A stretch of DNA of 64,000 nt from Anolis sagrei (GCF_037176765.1 NC_090025.1:163972822-164036821), one strand, 5' to 3'; positions 11,701-22,764 are shown, numbered from the stretch's first letter. Made by a program: numbers and translations. Notes: generated by a model from the letters alone, not told the origin.

Positions 11701-14700
11701 ATCTGTACAAGGACCAAGTAGCAACAGTAAGAACTGACCACGGAACAACAGACTGGTTCAAGATTGGGAAAGGCGTACGGCAAGGCTGCATCCTCTCACC
11801 CAACCTTTTTAACTTGTATGCAGAACACATCATGCGATGTGCGGGGCTGGATGAATGCAAAGCTGGGGTGAAAATTGCTGGAAGAAACATTAACAACCTC
11901 AGATATGCAGATGACACCACTCTGATGGCCGAAAGCGAGGAGGAGCTGAGGAGCCTTCTAATCAAGGTGAAAGAAGAAAGCGCAAAAGCCGGGTTGCAGC
12001 TAAACGTCAAGAAAACCAAGATTATGGCAACAAGAATGATTGACAACTGGAAAATAGAGGGAGAAACCGTGGAGGCCGTGACAGACTTTGTATTTCTAGG
12101 TGCAAAGATTACTGCAGATGCAGACTGTGGCCAGGAAATCAGAAGACGCTTACTTCTTGGGAGGAGAGCAATGTCCAATCTCAATAAAATAGTAAAGAGT
12201 AGAGACATCAGACTGGCAACAAAGATCCGCCTAGTCAAAGCCATGGTATTCCCTGTAGTAACCTATGGATGTGAGAGCTGGACCTTAGGGAAGGCTGAGC
12301 GAAGGAAGATCGATGCTTTTGAGCTGTGGTGTTGGAGGAAAGTGCTGAGAGTGCCTTGGACTGCGAGAAGATCCAACCAGTCCATCCTCCAGGAAATAAA
12401 GCCCGACTGCTCACTGGAGGGAAAGATACTAGAGACAAAGTTGAAGTACTTTGGTCACATCATGAGGAGACAGGAAAGCCTAGAGAAGACAATTATGCTG
12501 GGGAAAGTGGAAGGCAAAAGGAAGAGGGGCCGACCAAGGGCAAGATGGATGGATGGCATCCTTGAAGTGACTGGACTGACCTTGAAGGAGCTGGGGGTGG
12601 TGACGGCCGACAGGGAGCTCTGGCGTGGGCTGGTCCATGAGGTCACGAAGAGTCGGAGACGACTGAACGAATGAACAACAACAAAAATAAAATGCAGTCT
12701 TTCCACATAGGTAGATAATATATAAAACAAAATAAATAATAATTTCACATTGCTTTCTTTGCTTCATAGTCTTATTTTACTAACCTTTTCTTTCTCCCAT
12801 CTTCTAGTAAGCTTCTGGGAGGTGGGATTGAAAGCATGGCAATCACAGAAGCCTTTGGAGGTGAGTCTGGGTGCATGGGTTTACTGTGCTTGACTTTATT
12901 GGCTTGTTTCTCTCTCTGCAATGTCCTTTTTGGCATTTCTGTTGGATTATACCAGTTTATGTCTTGGAGTGGCTGACACAAGTGTTTATGTGATTACTTT
13001 AAATGAAAGTTCATTTTAAGTCGTGTCCTAAGGATCTTCTAACACCAGCCCCTTCTCTAACACAAGGAGCCCATTTTTTTCTACTTGGAATTGCACTGAG
13101 AAAACAAAAATACATTTTGGTACAATGCCAACTTAATGGTGTTGGTTATTGTGTTTACTTTCCCACAGTCTGGTCATTCTTAATCACATCTTTCCTCTTG
13201 TGATTGATAACAGCTAGGTAAGGTTTGCAAACATTACATTGGCCTATACACATTTTGGTGCCTCCAATATTAGACCTGTTTCTGGCTATACTTGACTTCC
13301 TGATTCTAAAAATGGCAAAGTTTTCCTCTATCAGCTCTAATTTTTGAGATATGCCATCTACCAGTCTTCATCTGCTTGCCCATAGAGAATACTGATTATA
13401 ATATCTAAGAAACTAGAGCTGATGCAGTTGATCCAATACAATTTTCTGAATCAGAGCCCCCAGTAGCCCCAGGAACAGGCCAAAATCCAAGACGCTGTCG
13501 TATCTTTATTTTGAATTATAATAGGACATCCTTGTAAATGTGGTGTCTGTGAACTGTATTATAATATCTCTTCTTGGATGACATTGCAAGATCTGGTGTG
13601 TGTGTGTTAAAGCTCTGTTGAGTTAATCATTTCATCTTATTGCCTCTGCACACACCTGTAGACCTTCTATGGCATGGGCTTTGTGATGAAAGATTTAAAA
13701 ATTGTGTTAATGGTTGGAAATATTAAGGTGAGCATCTTTAGTACTAAAATGTATTTCTGTTTTTGACTTTTTTATTAGAATTCCGAACAGGCAAAACACA
13801 GCTCTCCCATACTCTCTGTGGTATGTATGTAACAATCCAATGAAAGACAAGAGGTAGTCCCTCGATTGCTGAAGGATATTTATTTATTTACAGTATTTCT
13901 ATCCCGCCTTTCTCAGCCCGAAGGTGACTCAAGGCGGTTTACAAAAGGGCAGCAATTTGATGCCATAACAATCTTAAAAAATACCTGTTTGAAACAGCAT
14001 GTTTTCCCCATTTTAACACTTTGCACTAGCATTTGTATTGTGAGTAAACCCTGGAAAGTAAGGTAAAAGGTAAAGGTAGTCCCCTGACATTAAGTCCAGT
14101 CATGTCTGACTCTGGGGTGTGGTGCTCATCTCCATTTCTAAGCTGAAGAGCCAGCGTTGTCCGTAGACACCTCCAAGGTCATGTGGCTGGCATGACTGCA
14201 TGGAGCGCCGTTACCTTCCCGCTGGAGCGGTACCTATTGATCTACTCACATTTGCATGTTTTCGAACTGCTAGGTTGGCAGAAGCTAGGGCTGACAGCGG
14301 AAGCTCACGCTGCTCCCCGGAATCGAACCTGCGACCTTTCGATCAACAAGCTCAGCAGCTCAGTGCTTTAACCCACTGCGCCACCGGGGGCTCCTTTTCT
14401 GGAAAATAAACACAGGTGTAATTTGCAAATCTCATCAGTGGGTTACATGTACCTGTGGAATTATTGCATTTCCCTTTACATCTAGTTTGACTCTGAGAAT
14501 TGTTTTATCTATATATCTCTTATACTGGCAGTATACATAATTATGATTTCTTGACTGCAAGTTACCAGGCTTTTAGATTTGTCATTTAATATTATGCATT
14601 ATATAGTGACAGCCCAACTTCCAGGAGCGGATTATACTGGTGGGAAAATTATCTTCATTGACACAGAAAACACTTTGTATCCTTTCTCTTAAGATATTGT

Positions 14701-17700
14701 ATTCTAACAGAATGTTTTGGAAGAGTTTCCTAATGTTAATAATACAACAAGAAGTATGAACTGTATAGGCAGTTCCAGAAGTTACAAACAAGATAGGGTC
14801 TGCAGATTTGTTCTTAAATTGAATTTGTATGTAAGTCGGAACAGGTACATTTTTAATTGTAACTCCAGATAGAAACACACATATACACATTCATACATAC
14901 ACACCAGCTTTGGATAGCAAAAGGAAGAGTTAAGACCCCTGTAGTATTTGTTTTGCTGTCTAGGCCCCTATTCAGACGATTTCACCTTACTTTCTGTCCC
15001 TGTGACCACTGGATTTTGAAAAAATTGGCTTGTTGTAGAAAGAAGTATTGGTGAAAAAGTGTCAGTAGAAACACCTTCCAGAAGTGATATTCCCTTCCAA
15101 AGGGTAGATTTCTCACAGTTCCTGTTGTCTCACTCCCGTTCTTAACTATGAGTCGGATGTTTGTAATGTGGGGACTGCCTATAGTGAAAAAAACAGAGCT
15201 ATTTTTTTTATTAAAGCTGACATTTATTGAGCAGACTGTGCCAAACAAGTAATTGGTTTTTATTAAATAATTTATGTTATTTTATGTTATTTGATGTTAT
15301 TTTTATTATTTGCATGTGTGTATTGGATCTTCACTTTTATATTTCAGAAACTAGTTTGTAAAGATATTCCTTAACTAGAAAACATTCCAGTCGTCCAGAC
15401 CGTCTTCGTGATATTGCTGATCGCTTCAATGCAGATCATGATGCAGTTCTTGACAATGTCCTGTATGCACGGGCATATACTAGTAAGACTACAATTCAGC
15501 TCGAACTGGAAATCCTCTCGAATTATGAGATTAACTAATTGTCATAAATATAGAAATGCAAGGAGAAACAAAAACAAAAACAGCCACTTTTCTCCTTGCA
15601 TTTTGTATTGCGATCAAGTTCATGGTAATGCATTCTCATTTATTCCACATGTATAGTATTATTTTACTGGAAATTCCAATAATCAATGTACTAAACAGAG
15701 GCTGGATGGCCATCTGTCAGGGGTGATTTGAATGCAATATTCCTGCTTCTTGGCAGGGGGTTGGACTGGATGGGCCATGAGGTCTCTTCCAACTCTTTGA
15801 TTCTATGATTCTAAATAAAAGTAAATTCTATTGTATTATTTTAAAGACCTACATTTAAAATTAAACTATAAGCGTTATTTACATTTGGAAGACCCACAGT
15901 ATATTTTTCCTCACAAAGAGGAAAAACATTGTGCTTCTAAGTTCTTTCCATTGAATGCATATCAAAGCACCCAACAAGCCGTGGGCTTTATCTGCAGCAT
16001 AAAGAGTACAGTTACCCTAGGAAAGAAAAGGAGTTAAATAATCTATAGTTACAGATATAAGATTAATTTTAATTTTTTGTCAAGGCATACATTATATTAT
16101 TTTTCATTTTTCTATTGCAGAGAAGCTGTTTTGAATACTTGAGTAGGATTTAAAAAATATCTTAACTATGATATTTTGTGGAGATAACCTTGAATATAAC
16201 ATTATTACAGATCTCAGGTGAAATTCTGCAGCAGTTACAGGCAATTGTACTAAAAGAGTTTTTATAATAAAAGGAAAATGAATAGTCTATTATTTTAATG
16301 TGATTTAGGTGTGAATTTTATTAGTATATACAACTCTTCTTACTGGTTGGATATTTAGATTCTCTTAAAATGTGAAATTTTAGATAGGAAATAGTGGGCT
16401 CAAAGCGTTTTATAGGCTTGGATACAAAAATCTTGACCAGGGCAAAATAAAGCTACCATGAGGCAACTAGAATATAGCTCTATTTGCAGATAAATTATAT
16501 TGGTGTTCTTTCTTACAACTTCAACTTTGGTTGCAAACTGCTTTCCCTGTTTTTAATATTCTTCCATGGCACAAGGTGAGCATCAGATGGAATTGCTTGA
16601 CTTCGTTGCTGCCAAATTCCACGAAGAACCTGGCATCTTCAAACTATTGGTATTTTTGATGTTCCTGTTAGCTATTTGCTCTACTTCCTTAACATATATA
16701 TTGCGTGTTTTGAAACTAACTTTTTACAAATCTTTCTCACACAATTATTGCTGCAGGTTATTGATTCCATTATGGCCCTGTTCCGCGTGGACTTCAGTGG
16801 TCGTGGGGAACTGGCTGAAAGGCAACAGAAACTGGCTCAGATGCTATCAAGGCTTCAGAAAATATCAGAAGGTAGACGAAACATTACAGACAATAAGATG
16901 TTGCTGATTCCCTTCATAAAAAGCGAGTTTTTATGTAATTCATTCAAACTTTCAAAAGTTACAATATAATTATCAAACAATTTACCAGAACAGTTGTGAG
17001 AAATTCATATTCAGATCTCCATGTTACTAGAAAACATTGGATAAGGACATCTCCACATGGGAAAAAATATCTGGGAGTCTCAGATTTTGTTCCTGCAGAA
17101 GCCTATTTTATTTTGAAAATCTACAAGATGTTTTCCTCAGTCCAAACAACTTCCTGTGCATTGAAATACATGTCATTTGCACTTCCTAAGTCTGGTATAC
17201 TCCCCAGTAATTTTGAAATGAAAATGGTTTTAATACTTGCATCTGTATTCCTGTTGTCTTAGAAGCAGTAAAGATGGTTTCCTTCAAGTAAACACATTGA
17301 TTGTTTTTAGGGCACAGATGCAACAGATTAAGCAAAGGCGAGGAAAATTTTGTCACTAGAATAAAATGTCCCTAGTGCTTAACTCGTTTAATATTTGTAA
17401 AACAATATAGCATGGTGGCTATAATTTAAGATATGCAAATGAGGTCATATTACTAGCAGAAAATAACAAAGAATGGAAAAAATTACTGCTCAGTGTCAAG
17501 GAATCAAGTGCAAAGGCAGGTTTATGCCTGAAAATTAACGAAGCAAAAACAATGGTCACAGATTATTTCCATAACTTTAATATATACGATGTAGGCATTA
17601 TAAATAGTTCTGATATTTAATAGTTTTAAATTGCTCTTCTTTCTGTTTCAGACCATTATGCTATTTGTTAGGAATGGTTTAGAAAGGGCTTTATCCTGCT

Positions 17701-20700
17701 TTGTGTCATTAAAAAAAGCTTTCTAGCTTCTAGTTCTCAACCATATTATACTTTGGGAAAGTTGTTGTTTTGAAAGTCAGCACATGTTAAAGAAATAAAT
17801 AATCTTCAAGACATTGTTCAAAGCTCATTGTTAGGGAAATGAGATAAAATGCAATATATTTACATTAAAATGTATTAGGGAAAATCGAATAAAATATAGC
17901 AGCTGACTGAAAAGTCTTGATAGAACTAAAAGATATCCGCCTGCAGAATTTTCCACTGGCATGGAATCTTACATAATCACGTTTTCTGAATGTTTCTGTT
18001 TCTGGGGAGATAACTGTGTTCAATGTTCATCAGTTGGTGTAAAAATTGTGTTGTTGCTCCTTAAATTTTAAAAAGTCTTTATCTTATATGAACTTCTATT
18101 GCTTGCAGCCCACTTCATAGGGTACATGGTGACGTAAATGTTGCACTGCTACCAAGCTGAAAAAGATTCCCAGTGGGAATTCTATTTAAGTTAGTTTTCT
18201 TTCTTCATGCCTATTCTTTTCCTTTGGTCTTTATTCTTGTAGAATACAATGTGGCTGTCTTTGTGACAAACCAGATGACTGCTGACCCAGGAGCAACTAT
18301 GACGTAAGCATTTTCCTGATGGTATTACGAACCACAAAAATAAAAACTAAAGTAGTCTTGGAATGATGTTTAGATAGCTATTTATGAGGCAGATTCACCT
18401 GAAAGAAAAGATAAAAGATAAAGGAAAAAGATACCCAGAAAAGGTGGAATTCTGGAAGAACGGGTTGACAAAGCATAATAACAAAAAATCACATGAAAGA
18501 ATTAAAATAAGAAAAATGTGAAAAATTATGTGGCTACACAGCAAACTCAAGGAGGAAGTGAAAGCAAAAACAAGTATGTATATAGAATGAGAGGAGGGGT
18601 GAATCACCTAAGGAAGAGTACAAATGTGTAGCCCAAGCTGGAATAGTAAAAGTGAAAGTGAAAGAAGCTGTGTTTCCCCCCCCCCCCCCAAAATAAAATA
18701 AATTATGTATCATTTTCTTATGTATATTTGAGGTCTTTTGTTTTAATAATGGTGGTGATTTTTAAAAGAATTCTTCATTAATAACAAATATTTATGTGGA
18801 ATATGTGGATTAAAAGGCCTGCATAGTTTATGCATTCTCATTTGTGAAGTGGACAGGAATCCATTGATAGTCTGCCATCCCAAGTATCATGTCATAATGA
18901 CAGAATCCAGCCTCCCCAAAACATCAGCCATCACAGGTTGAATATGGATTTTCCCCACGTTTAAATTACTTATAGCTTCTTCACTATGGCTGGAATGCCA
19001 CAGGCAGTTTGGCTGCAGTCTGACCACTGTTGCTTTCAAGAATGCTTGAACTCAGTCTTTGGATCTATGTCACCTGGGATTTTTTGCATCAGGTTCCAGC
19101 TAAATCAGAAAATTACCAGGTATAAGTGATATGGTGTAAGATATGTAATGTGTATGTAGATCAGGAAAGGATCTTGCCCATAAATCAAAATCAACTGCAT
19201 TAACAATTCACATTCAGTTGGTTTGCTTGTTTATTTAATTCAGCTTTCAGGCAGACCCTAAGAAGCCAATTGGAGGCCACATCCTTGCTCATGCTTCCAC
19301 AACCAGGATTAGTTTAAGGAAGGGCAGAGGAGAGCTGCGTATTGCCAAGATATATGACAGGTAATGTAGAGTATGAATAAACTGATAAGAGTTCCTGCTA
19401 CAGAATACCTGATTATTGTGACTAGTGTCTAATTCTGCTTTGGAAAGGGTGGAAAAAATAAACTTCAATAAATTAAGTACAGTATTGCATTTTGGAATTA
19501 AGATTTACATTTCAAATAATAGGAAAAAGTAATTTCTGACTTTTTTCACTCCCTCAAAAGATCAGTGTTTATAATTTGAAGTTATCACTAATGAGCTAAG
19601 GCTTTACCTTATCAAGAAATATAATGTGTTGTTTAGTATTCAGATTTACTGAACATGGACACTTCTAGATAAAGTATCTACAGGAAGACTGCTGTCTGTC
19701 ATTCATATTTAGGTTGGGATCTTAATGATGCTGTCACTGTCATCCTGACATACCTTCCTGGTGATGCATCTGCCATCTGAACCCCCATTCGTAACTATGG
19801 GAAAACTGAAAGAGCAGACTAGTAGGCATGGATTGCATGAGCATGCATGACCATTATGGTGGTCTGAACATGTGCTACTGAGGCATATAGGGAAGTTGTT
19901 GCTGGGAAAGCCAGATGGCATATTGGTGAAACCACTTCTTTATTTGTTGCTTGCTGTGAATTTCCATTTGTGAGCCATAATATAGTGTCTTGAGAACAGG
20001 GTCAGTACATTTGTTGGAAACAATGACCTGTGAAGGCGAGGATAGATGACGCATTGGACACAGCCTAATTCTAAAGTAAATGTGTTGATTCTGACAATAA
20101 AGCAGAGCAATCTCCTTGCTATTAAGCAGAAGGCAAGGATACCTCTATCAGTCTCTTGAGTAATTAACATTAATATCTACTTAATGGAACTAATTTCCAT
20201 GGAATTAGTTATTATCCACTCAAACACCAAAATTAGCTATTTAACTATGCACTTGATTCTTTTAAAAACCTTGAGTGCAATTACAGAGTTACACAAATAT
20301 CACATATTTTGAAAATAATGTGTAGATTTCATTACTGATTTGATTAGGATGGGATGGTGCCAGCATTGAATATCAATTAGTACCAGATATGTGAAAGAGT
20401 CTAGCTTTCTAGCTTGAAGGCTGATGTTAATGATATATGAACATATTGTATGCCCCAACATTTGAAAAGTCCACTACAATTTCTCCTGCTAGAATAATAC
20501 CAAAAAATGTATAGCACTTGATTATTATCTGTGCATTAGAATCATAGAATCATTGAGTTGGAAGAGACCTTGTGGGCCATCCAGTCCAACCCCCTGCCAA
20601 GAAGCAAGAAAATCGCATTCAAAGCACCCCCGACAGATGGCTATATCCAGCCTCTGCTTAAAAGCCTCCAAAGAAGGGGCCTCTATCACGCTCCATGGCA

Positions 20701-22381
20701 GAGAGTTCCATTGCTGAACAGATCTCACAGTCAGGAAATGCTTCCTAATGTTCAGGTGGAATTACTACTGCTACTATAGAACATGGCTTCTTAAACTTTT
20801 CTACTTGTGATGTCTGAGAAATGTTTATCTGGCCCTAAAATCAAACATTTACTGATAATAAAACAGTATTTGCAGGACTTGCTAAACAGGCTGATTTTCC
20901 CTTTTTATGAGGTATAGTTGAAGTGTCTTCTGCAGCACCCTCAGTAAACATTGCACAACAACTTCGTGTAAATGTCTAAAACAGCCACTAGGTGACATCA
21001 GGAAACCTTTACTGTTGCCAATTTTTTTTCTGAAGCCCAAGTTTGAGTTAAGGGGACACATTTGCAGTCTGAAGGGCTCAAATCCCTGTTCAACCTTCAA
21101 AGAAAGAAAAAGACAAACAGTCTGAAGAAATTAGATTTGCCATAAGTTGGAAATTACTTGAAGCACAAAACAACAACAATACTACTAGTGTTGTTGAAGA
21201 CTACACTGGGTTGCTGTGAGTTTTCCGGGCTGTATATCCCAGAACATGGCTTCTGGAACATGGCCACACAGCCTGGAAAACTCACAGCAACCCAATATTA
21301 CTAGTGTTGCTGTTTTATGCCTTTTTCCTAGTTTGGGATTCAAAGCGGTTTAGAACAGATTAAAAAGAATAATTAAAATACAAATAATATAAATGTTAAA
21401 AGACGATAAACTATCATAAAATAAAAACCAGTTAAAAACTTAAATCATTGGGGAAAATCAGCACAACAAAAATAACGGAAAGTTGAGCATATTGTTTATT
21501 CAAAACAAACCTTGTTTGCTTAGTCCTTAAAGTCCTGTTGGAACAGAAAGGTCTTCACCTGTCTGTGCAATGGAATTAGGGAGGATACTAGTCTATCTTC
21601 CTTAGGAAGGAAGTTTCAGAGCTTGGAGGAAACCACCAAGAACACCCACCAGCTGTAACTGTGGCCCCATCTACACTACATTATATGGTTAGTGTAGATG
21701 TGGCTTCCAAGGGTGATGGGACAGAGAGAGAGACCTCCCTAGTAGATCTCAAAACACTGGTATGTTCATAAGGGAGAATGCAGTTCTCCAAATAATCAAG
21801 ACCAGAGATCTAAAGTTCTATGTGTGTATAGATGGTGATTAAATAGTGATGGGTTGCTGTGAGTTTTCCGGGCTGTATGGCCATGTTCCAGAAGCATTCT
21901 CTCCTGACATTTCGCCTACATCTATAGCAGGCATCCTCAGAGGTTGTGAGGATGTCTGCCATAGATGTGGGTGAAACATCAGGAGAGAATGCTTCTGGAA
22001 GCTGGCCATACAGTCCAGAAAACTCACAGCAACCCAGTGATTCCAATCATGAAATCTTTTGACAACACATGAAGTAGTGATTGTTTTGTTCAGAAGCAAA
22101 GTAAGACAAAAAGGATAATTGTAAAATAAGGATTATGTCTACCATGTTCAATTTTACAATACATTCAGTAAAAAAAATCTTCTTAAGCATTTTTACTCAT
22201 GTTTGAGCAAAATTTAAATACTATCCATCTGTAAGACTTTAGTTCAATTTTTCTAAACATCACACCTACATCCATACTGAAATTGGAATCAATTTGTTTT
22301 TTTTCCCTCAGCCCTGAAATGCCTGAAAATGAAGCCACATTTGCAATAACGGCTGGAGGAATTGGAGATGCCAAAGAGTAG
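5762..22381 (+). CDS. DMC1: DMC1 meiotic recombinase, complete CDS in 13 coding exons
   Basis: RecA/RAD51-family ATPase that coats single-stranded DNA at meiotic breaks in the nucleus and drives strand exchange between homologues. Coding exons: 5762-5818, 6312-6356, 6927-7073, 9088-9170, 12808-12860, 13779-13820, 14607-14676, 15391-15482, 16576-16649, 16757-16871, 18243-18303, 19244-19360, 22312-22381. They total 1026 bp (341 aa; human 340), with GT-AG borders and matching phases throughout. An N-terminal helix-hairpin-helix region spans about residues 40-85, Walker A GEFRTGKT is residues 128-135, Walker B LLVID is 220-224, and the C-terminus reads [11 protein letters not shown]. The first exon has an acceptor at 5726-5727, so a non-coding leader exon lies upstream. 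Two in-frame ATGs (codons 1 and 4) are possible starts; the first aligns with human MKEDQ. Relative to human there are two extra residues near the N-terminus and one fewer around residue 150. Conservation leaves little doubt about identity. Confidence 0.97.
7215..7685 (-). mobile_element. Putative solo LTR in DMC1 intron 3
   Basis: Reading minus, a TATA-like TATAAAACC is followed about 80 bp later by AATAAA and then a GT/T-rich stretch, the order expected of a U3-R-U5 long terminal repeat. No internal region is attached. Ends are approximate because I could not find a convincing target duplication. It is treated as a retroviral-type fossil of unknown family, and a chance arrangement is possible. 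Confidence 0.4.
7686..9087. other. Remainder of DMC1 intron 3; nothing recognised
   Basis: AT-rich intron sequence between the putative LTR and exon 4. Bases 8104-8133 contain a short ATGCATTGATACATATCAATGCAT palindrome-like stretch split over two lines. No exon or classifiable repeat was seen. Confidence 0.45.
9463..12680 (+). mobile_element. Full-length BovB (RTE-clade) LINE with 11-bp target duplication
   Basis: A 3.2-kb insertion in DMC1 intron 4, same strand as the gene. It is flanked by the identical 11-mer acaaaaataaa at 9452-9462 and 12681-12691. It begins with a GC-rich leader (9463-9641), holds one uninterrupted ORF, and ends in the BovB-type 3' terminus 'gaagagtcggagacgactga' and a short (AAC)n tail. 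About 3.2 kb is the usual full length for BovB. Intact coding plus a perfect target duplication suggests recent insertion. The A-rich duplication overlaps the simple tail, so its exact length is uncertain. Confidence 0.92.
9642..12674 (+). CDS. BovB endonuclease-reverse transcriptase, intact 1010-aa ORF
   Basis: Single polyprotein that would nick target DNA and copy the element's RNA in place. An apurinic-type endonuclease domain spans about residues 70-300, with GTWNVRSM at 73-80, then [23 protein letters not shown] and SDHELL. The reverse transcriptase spans about 500-830, with [41 protein letters not shown] and catalytic YADD at 755-758. A C-terminal region with a basic [11 protein letters not shown] motif near residue 965 follows. 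No stop or frameshift is present. The start is the first ATG of the open frame. A short overlapping ORF at 9551-9751 in another frame is probably not coding. Catalytic residues look complete, so activity is possible but unproven. Confidence 0.9.
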   Translation: MDQYNQRYVGMPLEDGTPRSEDGQNATGEEQRISSISPRCDDAASSKPKGRLAADGTGGERRIRCSKDQHTIGTWNVRSMSQGKLDVVIGEMSRLKIDILGVSELKWTGMGHFTSDDHQIYYCGQEEHRRNGVAFIINKKFAKAVLGYNPKNDRMISIRVQGKPFNITVIQIYAPTTAAEEAEVDQFYEDLQDLLDNTPKRDIIFITGDWNAKVGSQMTTGITGKHGLGEQNEAGRRLIEFCQENTLCITNTLFQQPKRRLYTWTSPDGQHRNQIDYILCSQRWQTSIQSVKTRPGADCSSDHELLIAQFRIKLKRSGKIHRPVRYDLTNIPSEYTVEVKNRFEGLDLVNRVPEELWTEVRDIVQEAATKYVPKKKKTKKAKWLSAETLEVAQERRKAKGNSDKGRYAQLNAQFQRLARRDKELFLNKQCMEVEEDNRIGRTRDLFQKIRNIGGKFQAKIGMIRNKDGRDLTEAEEIKRRWRDYTEDLYRKDNNIEDSFDGVVNELEPDILRSEVEWALRSIANNKAAGDDGIPAELFKILKDDAVKVMHAICQQIWKTQEWPSDWKKSTYIPIPKKGNAKDCSNFRTVALISHASKVMLKILQGRLQQYMERELPDVQAGFRKGRGTRDQIANIRWIMEKGREFQKNIYFCFIDYSKAFDCVDHNKLWQVLSGMGIPSHLVSLLRNLYKDQVATVRTDHGTTDWFKIGKGVRQGCILSPNLFNLYAEHIMRCAGLDECKAGVKIAGRNINNLRYADDTTLMAESEEELRSLLIKVKEESAKAGLQLNVKKTKIMATRMIDNWKIEGETVEAVTDFVFLGAKITADADCGQEIRRRLLLGRRAMSNLNKIVKSRDIRLATKIRLVKAMVFPVVTYGCESWTLGKAERRKIDAFELWCWRKVLRVPWTARRSNQSILQEIKPDCSLEGKILETKLKYFGHIMRRQESLEKTIMLGKVEGKRKRGRPRARWMDGILEVTGLTLKELGVVTADRELWRGLVHEVTKSRRRLNE
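13871..13985 (-). mobile_element. L2-like LINE 3' end fragment
   Basis: A reverse-complement L2-like terminus: 'tatttatttacagtatttct' then 'atcccgcctttctcagcccg' and 'aaggcggtttacaaaa'. It lies in DMC1 intron 6. Confidence 0.5.
14066..14394 (-). mobile_element. tRNA-derived SINE (Sauria/ACA type)
   Basis: Reading minus, the element opens with 'gagcccccggtggcgcagtg' (A-box-like) and has GGTTCGATTCC (B box) about 50 bp on. A long body and an 'actaccttta' end follow. The arrangement is that of a tRNA-headed SINE of squamates; near full length at about 330 bp. It lies in DMC1 intron 6. Confidence 0.75.
14764..15183. mobile_element. TA-flanked MITE (Tigger/mariner-like?)
   Basis: About 420 bp with terminal inverted repeats: TATAGGCAGTTCC...GTTACAAAC at the left and the inverse of TATAGGCAGTCCC...TTACAAAC at the right. 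Bordering TA dinucleotides fit a Tc1/mariner-superfamily target. No coding capacity. A related copy in opposite orientation is at 52203-52606. Confidence 0.55.
15692..15814 (+). mobile_element. CR1-type LINE 3' end
   Basis: The 3' tail 'ggctggatggccatctgtca' ... 'ggttggactggatgggccat' ... ending in two ATTCTATGATTCT-type repeats, the hallmark of CR1 3' ends. 5'-truncated, in DMC1 intron 8. A near-identical copy is at 33408-33532. Confidence 0.75.
15815..16575. other. Rest of DMC1 intron 8; nothing recognised
   Basis: AT-rich intron sequence up to exon 9. No repeat family, RNA gene or extra exon could be supported. Confidence 0.5.
17425..17570 (+). mobile_element. Degraded non-LTR reverse transcriptase fragment
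   Basis: One frame reads [20 protein letters not shown] followed by a [13 protein letters not shown]-like segment. This matches the YADD motif region of RTE/L1-type reverse transcriptases (compare [12 protein letters not shown] of the BovB at 11901), with YADD decayed to YANE. A single short relic in DMC1 intron 10. Confidence 0.55.
17571..18242. other. Rest of DMC1 intron 10; nothing recognised
   Basis: AT-rich intron sequence before exon 11 with no recognisable repeat. Intron 11 (18304-19243) is likewise featureless apart from a poly-C run at about 18676-18690. Confidence 0.5.
20539..20765 (-). mobile_element. CR1-type LINE 3' end
   Basis: Begins on the plus strand with 'agaatcatagaatcattgag', the reverse complement of a CR1 3' terminus, and continues through 'ccatccagtccaaccccctg' and 'gcagagagttccattgctga'. 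About 227 bp, 5'-truncated, in DMC1 intron 12. Confidence 0.75.
21187..21300. mobile_element. Head-to-head pair of Penelope-like tail ends
   Basis: 'gggttgctgtgagttttccg' at the left is mirrored by 'ggaaaactcacagcaaccc' at the right, with about 60 bp between. Both arms are the terminal part of the Penelope-like tail. Confidence 0.5.
21305..21685 (-). mobile_element. L2-like LINE 3' UTR
   Basis: Reverse-complement 3' end ('gggattcaaagcggtttaga', A-rich stretch) followed by 'ggtcttcacctgtctgtgca' and 'gaaggaagtttcagagcttg', which match the 3' UTR pattern at 26921-27470. In DMC1 intron 12. Confidence 0.5.
21848..22070. mobile_element. Inverted pair of longer Penelope-like tails
   Basis: Two tail copies of about 100 bp meet head to head at the 'ctcagaggttgtgagga' centre (about 21938-21955), making a near-palindrome of about 195 bp. 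The outer ends are 'gggttgctgtgagttttccg' and its inverse. Confidence 0.55.
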
Positions 22382-22764
22382 ACAGGTTGTTGTGGTGAAC
22401 AGCTGAGGCACTTCATTGGTTCAGCATTCATTGTATCAAATTCAGATTTCCACATTCAATTTTTAAAATCTGGTTGCTGGGGGCTTTGTGGGTTTTTTAA
22501 AAAATTGGCAACAAGTAGCTTGGCAGAGGTAAGGTGCCAAGACATACTAATCACAGGTTAAGAGTCACCTAGTTGTCTTGAAAATGAAGACTTACCAACA
22601 AACCGCAAAATATATGAAATGATTTTTTAAGATATTTGACCCTGGTTATTACTGGATACTGGGTTTTTTTCTTCTTAAAACAATATTTAATTTAAACAAC
22701 CTACCTTAATCTAAGGACCCTTGTATATTGTTGCAGTTTTTCTCTATATACATGAAAAATAGAA

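Noticed and set aside
11633-12244. 203-codon minus-strand open frame within BovB
   Set aside because: Shadow of the BovB coding strand; no independent evidence.
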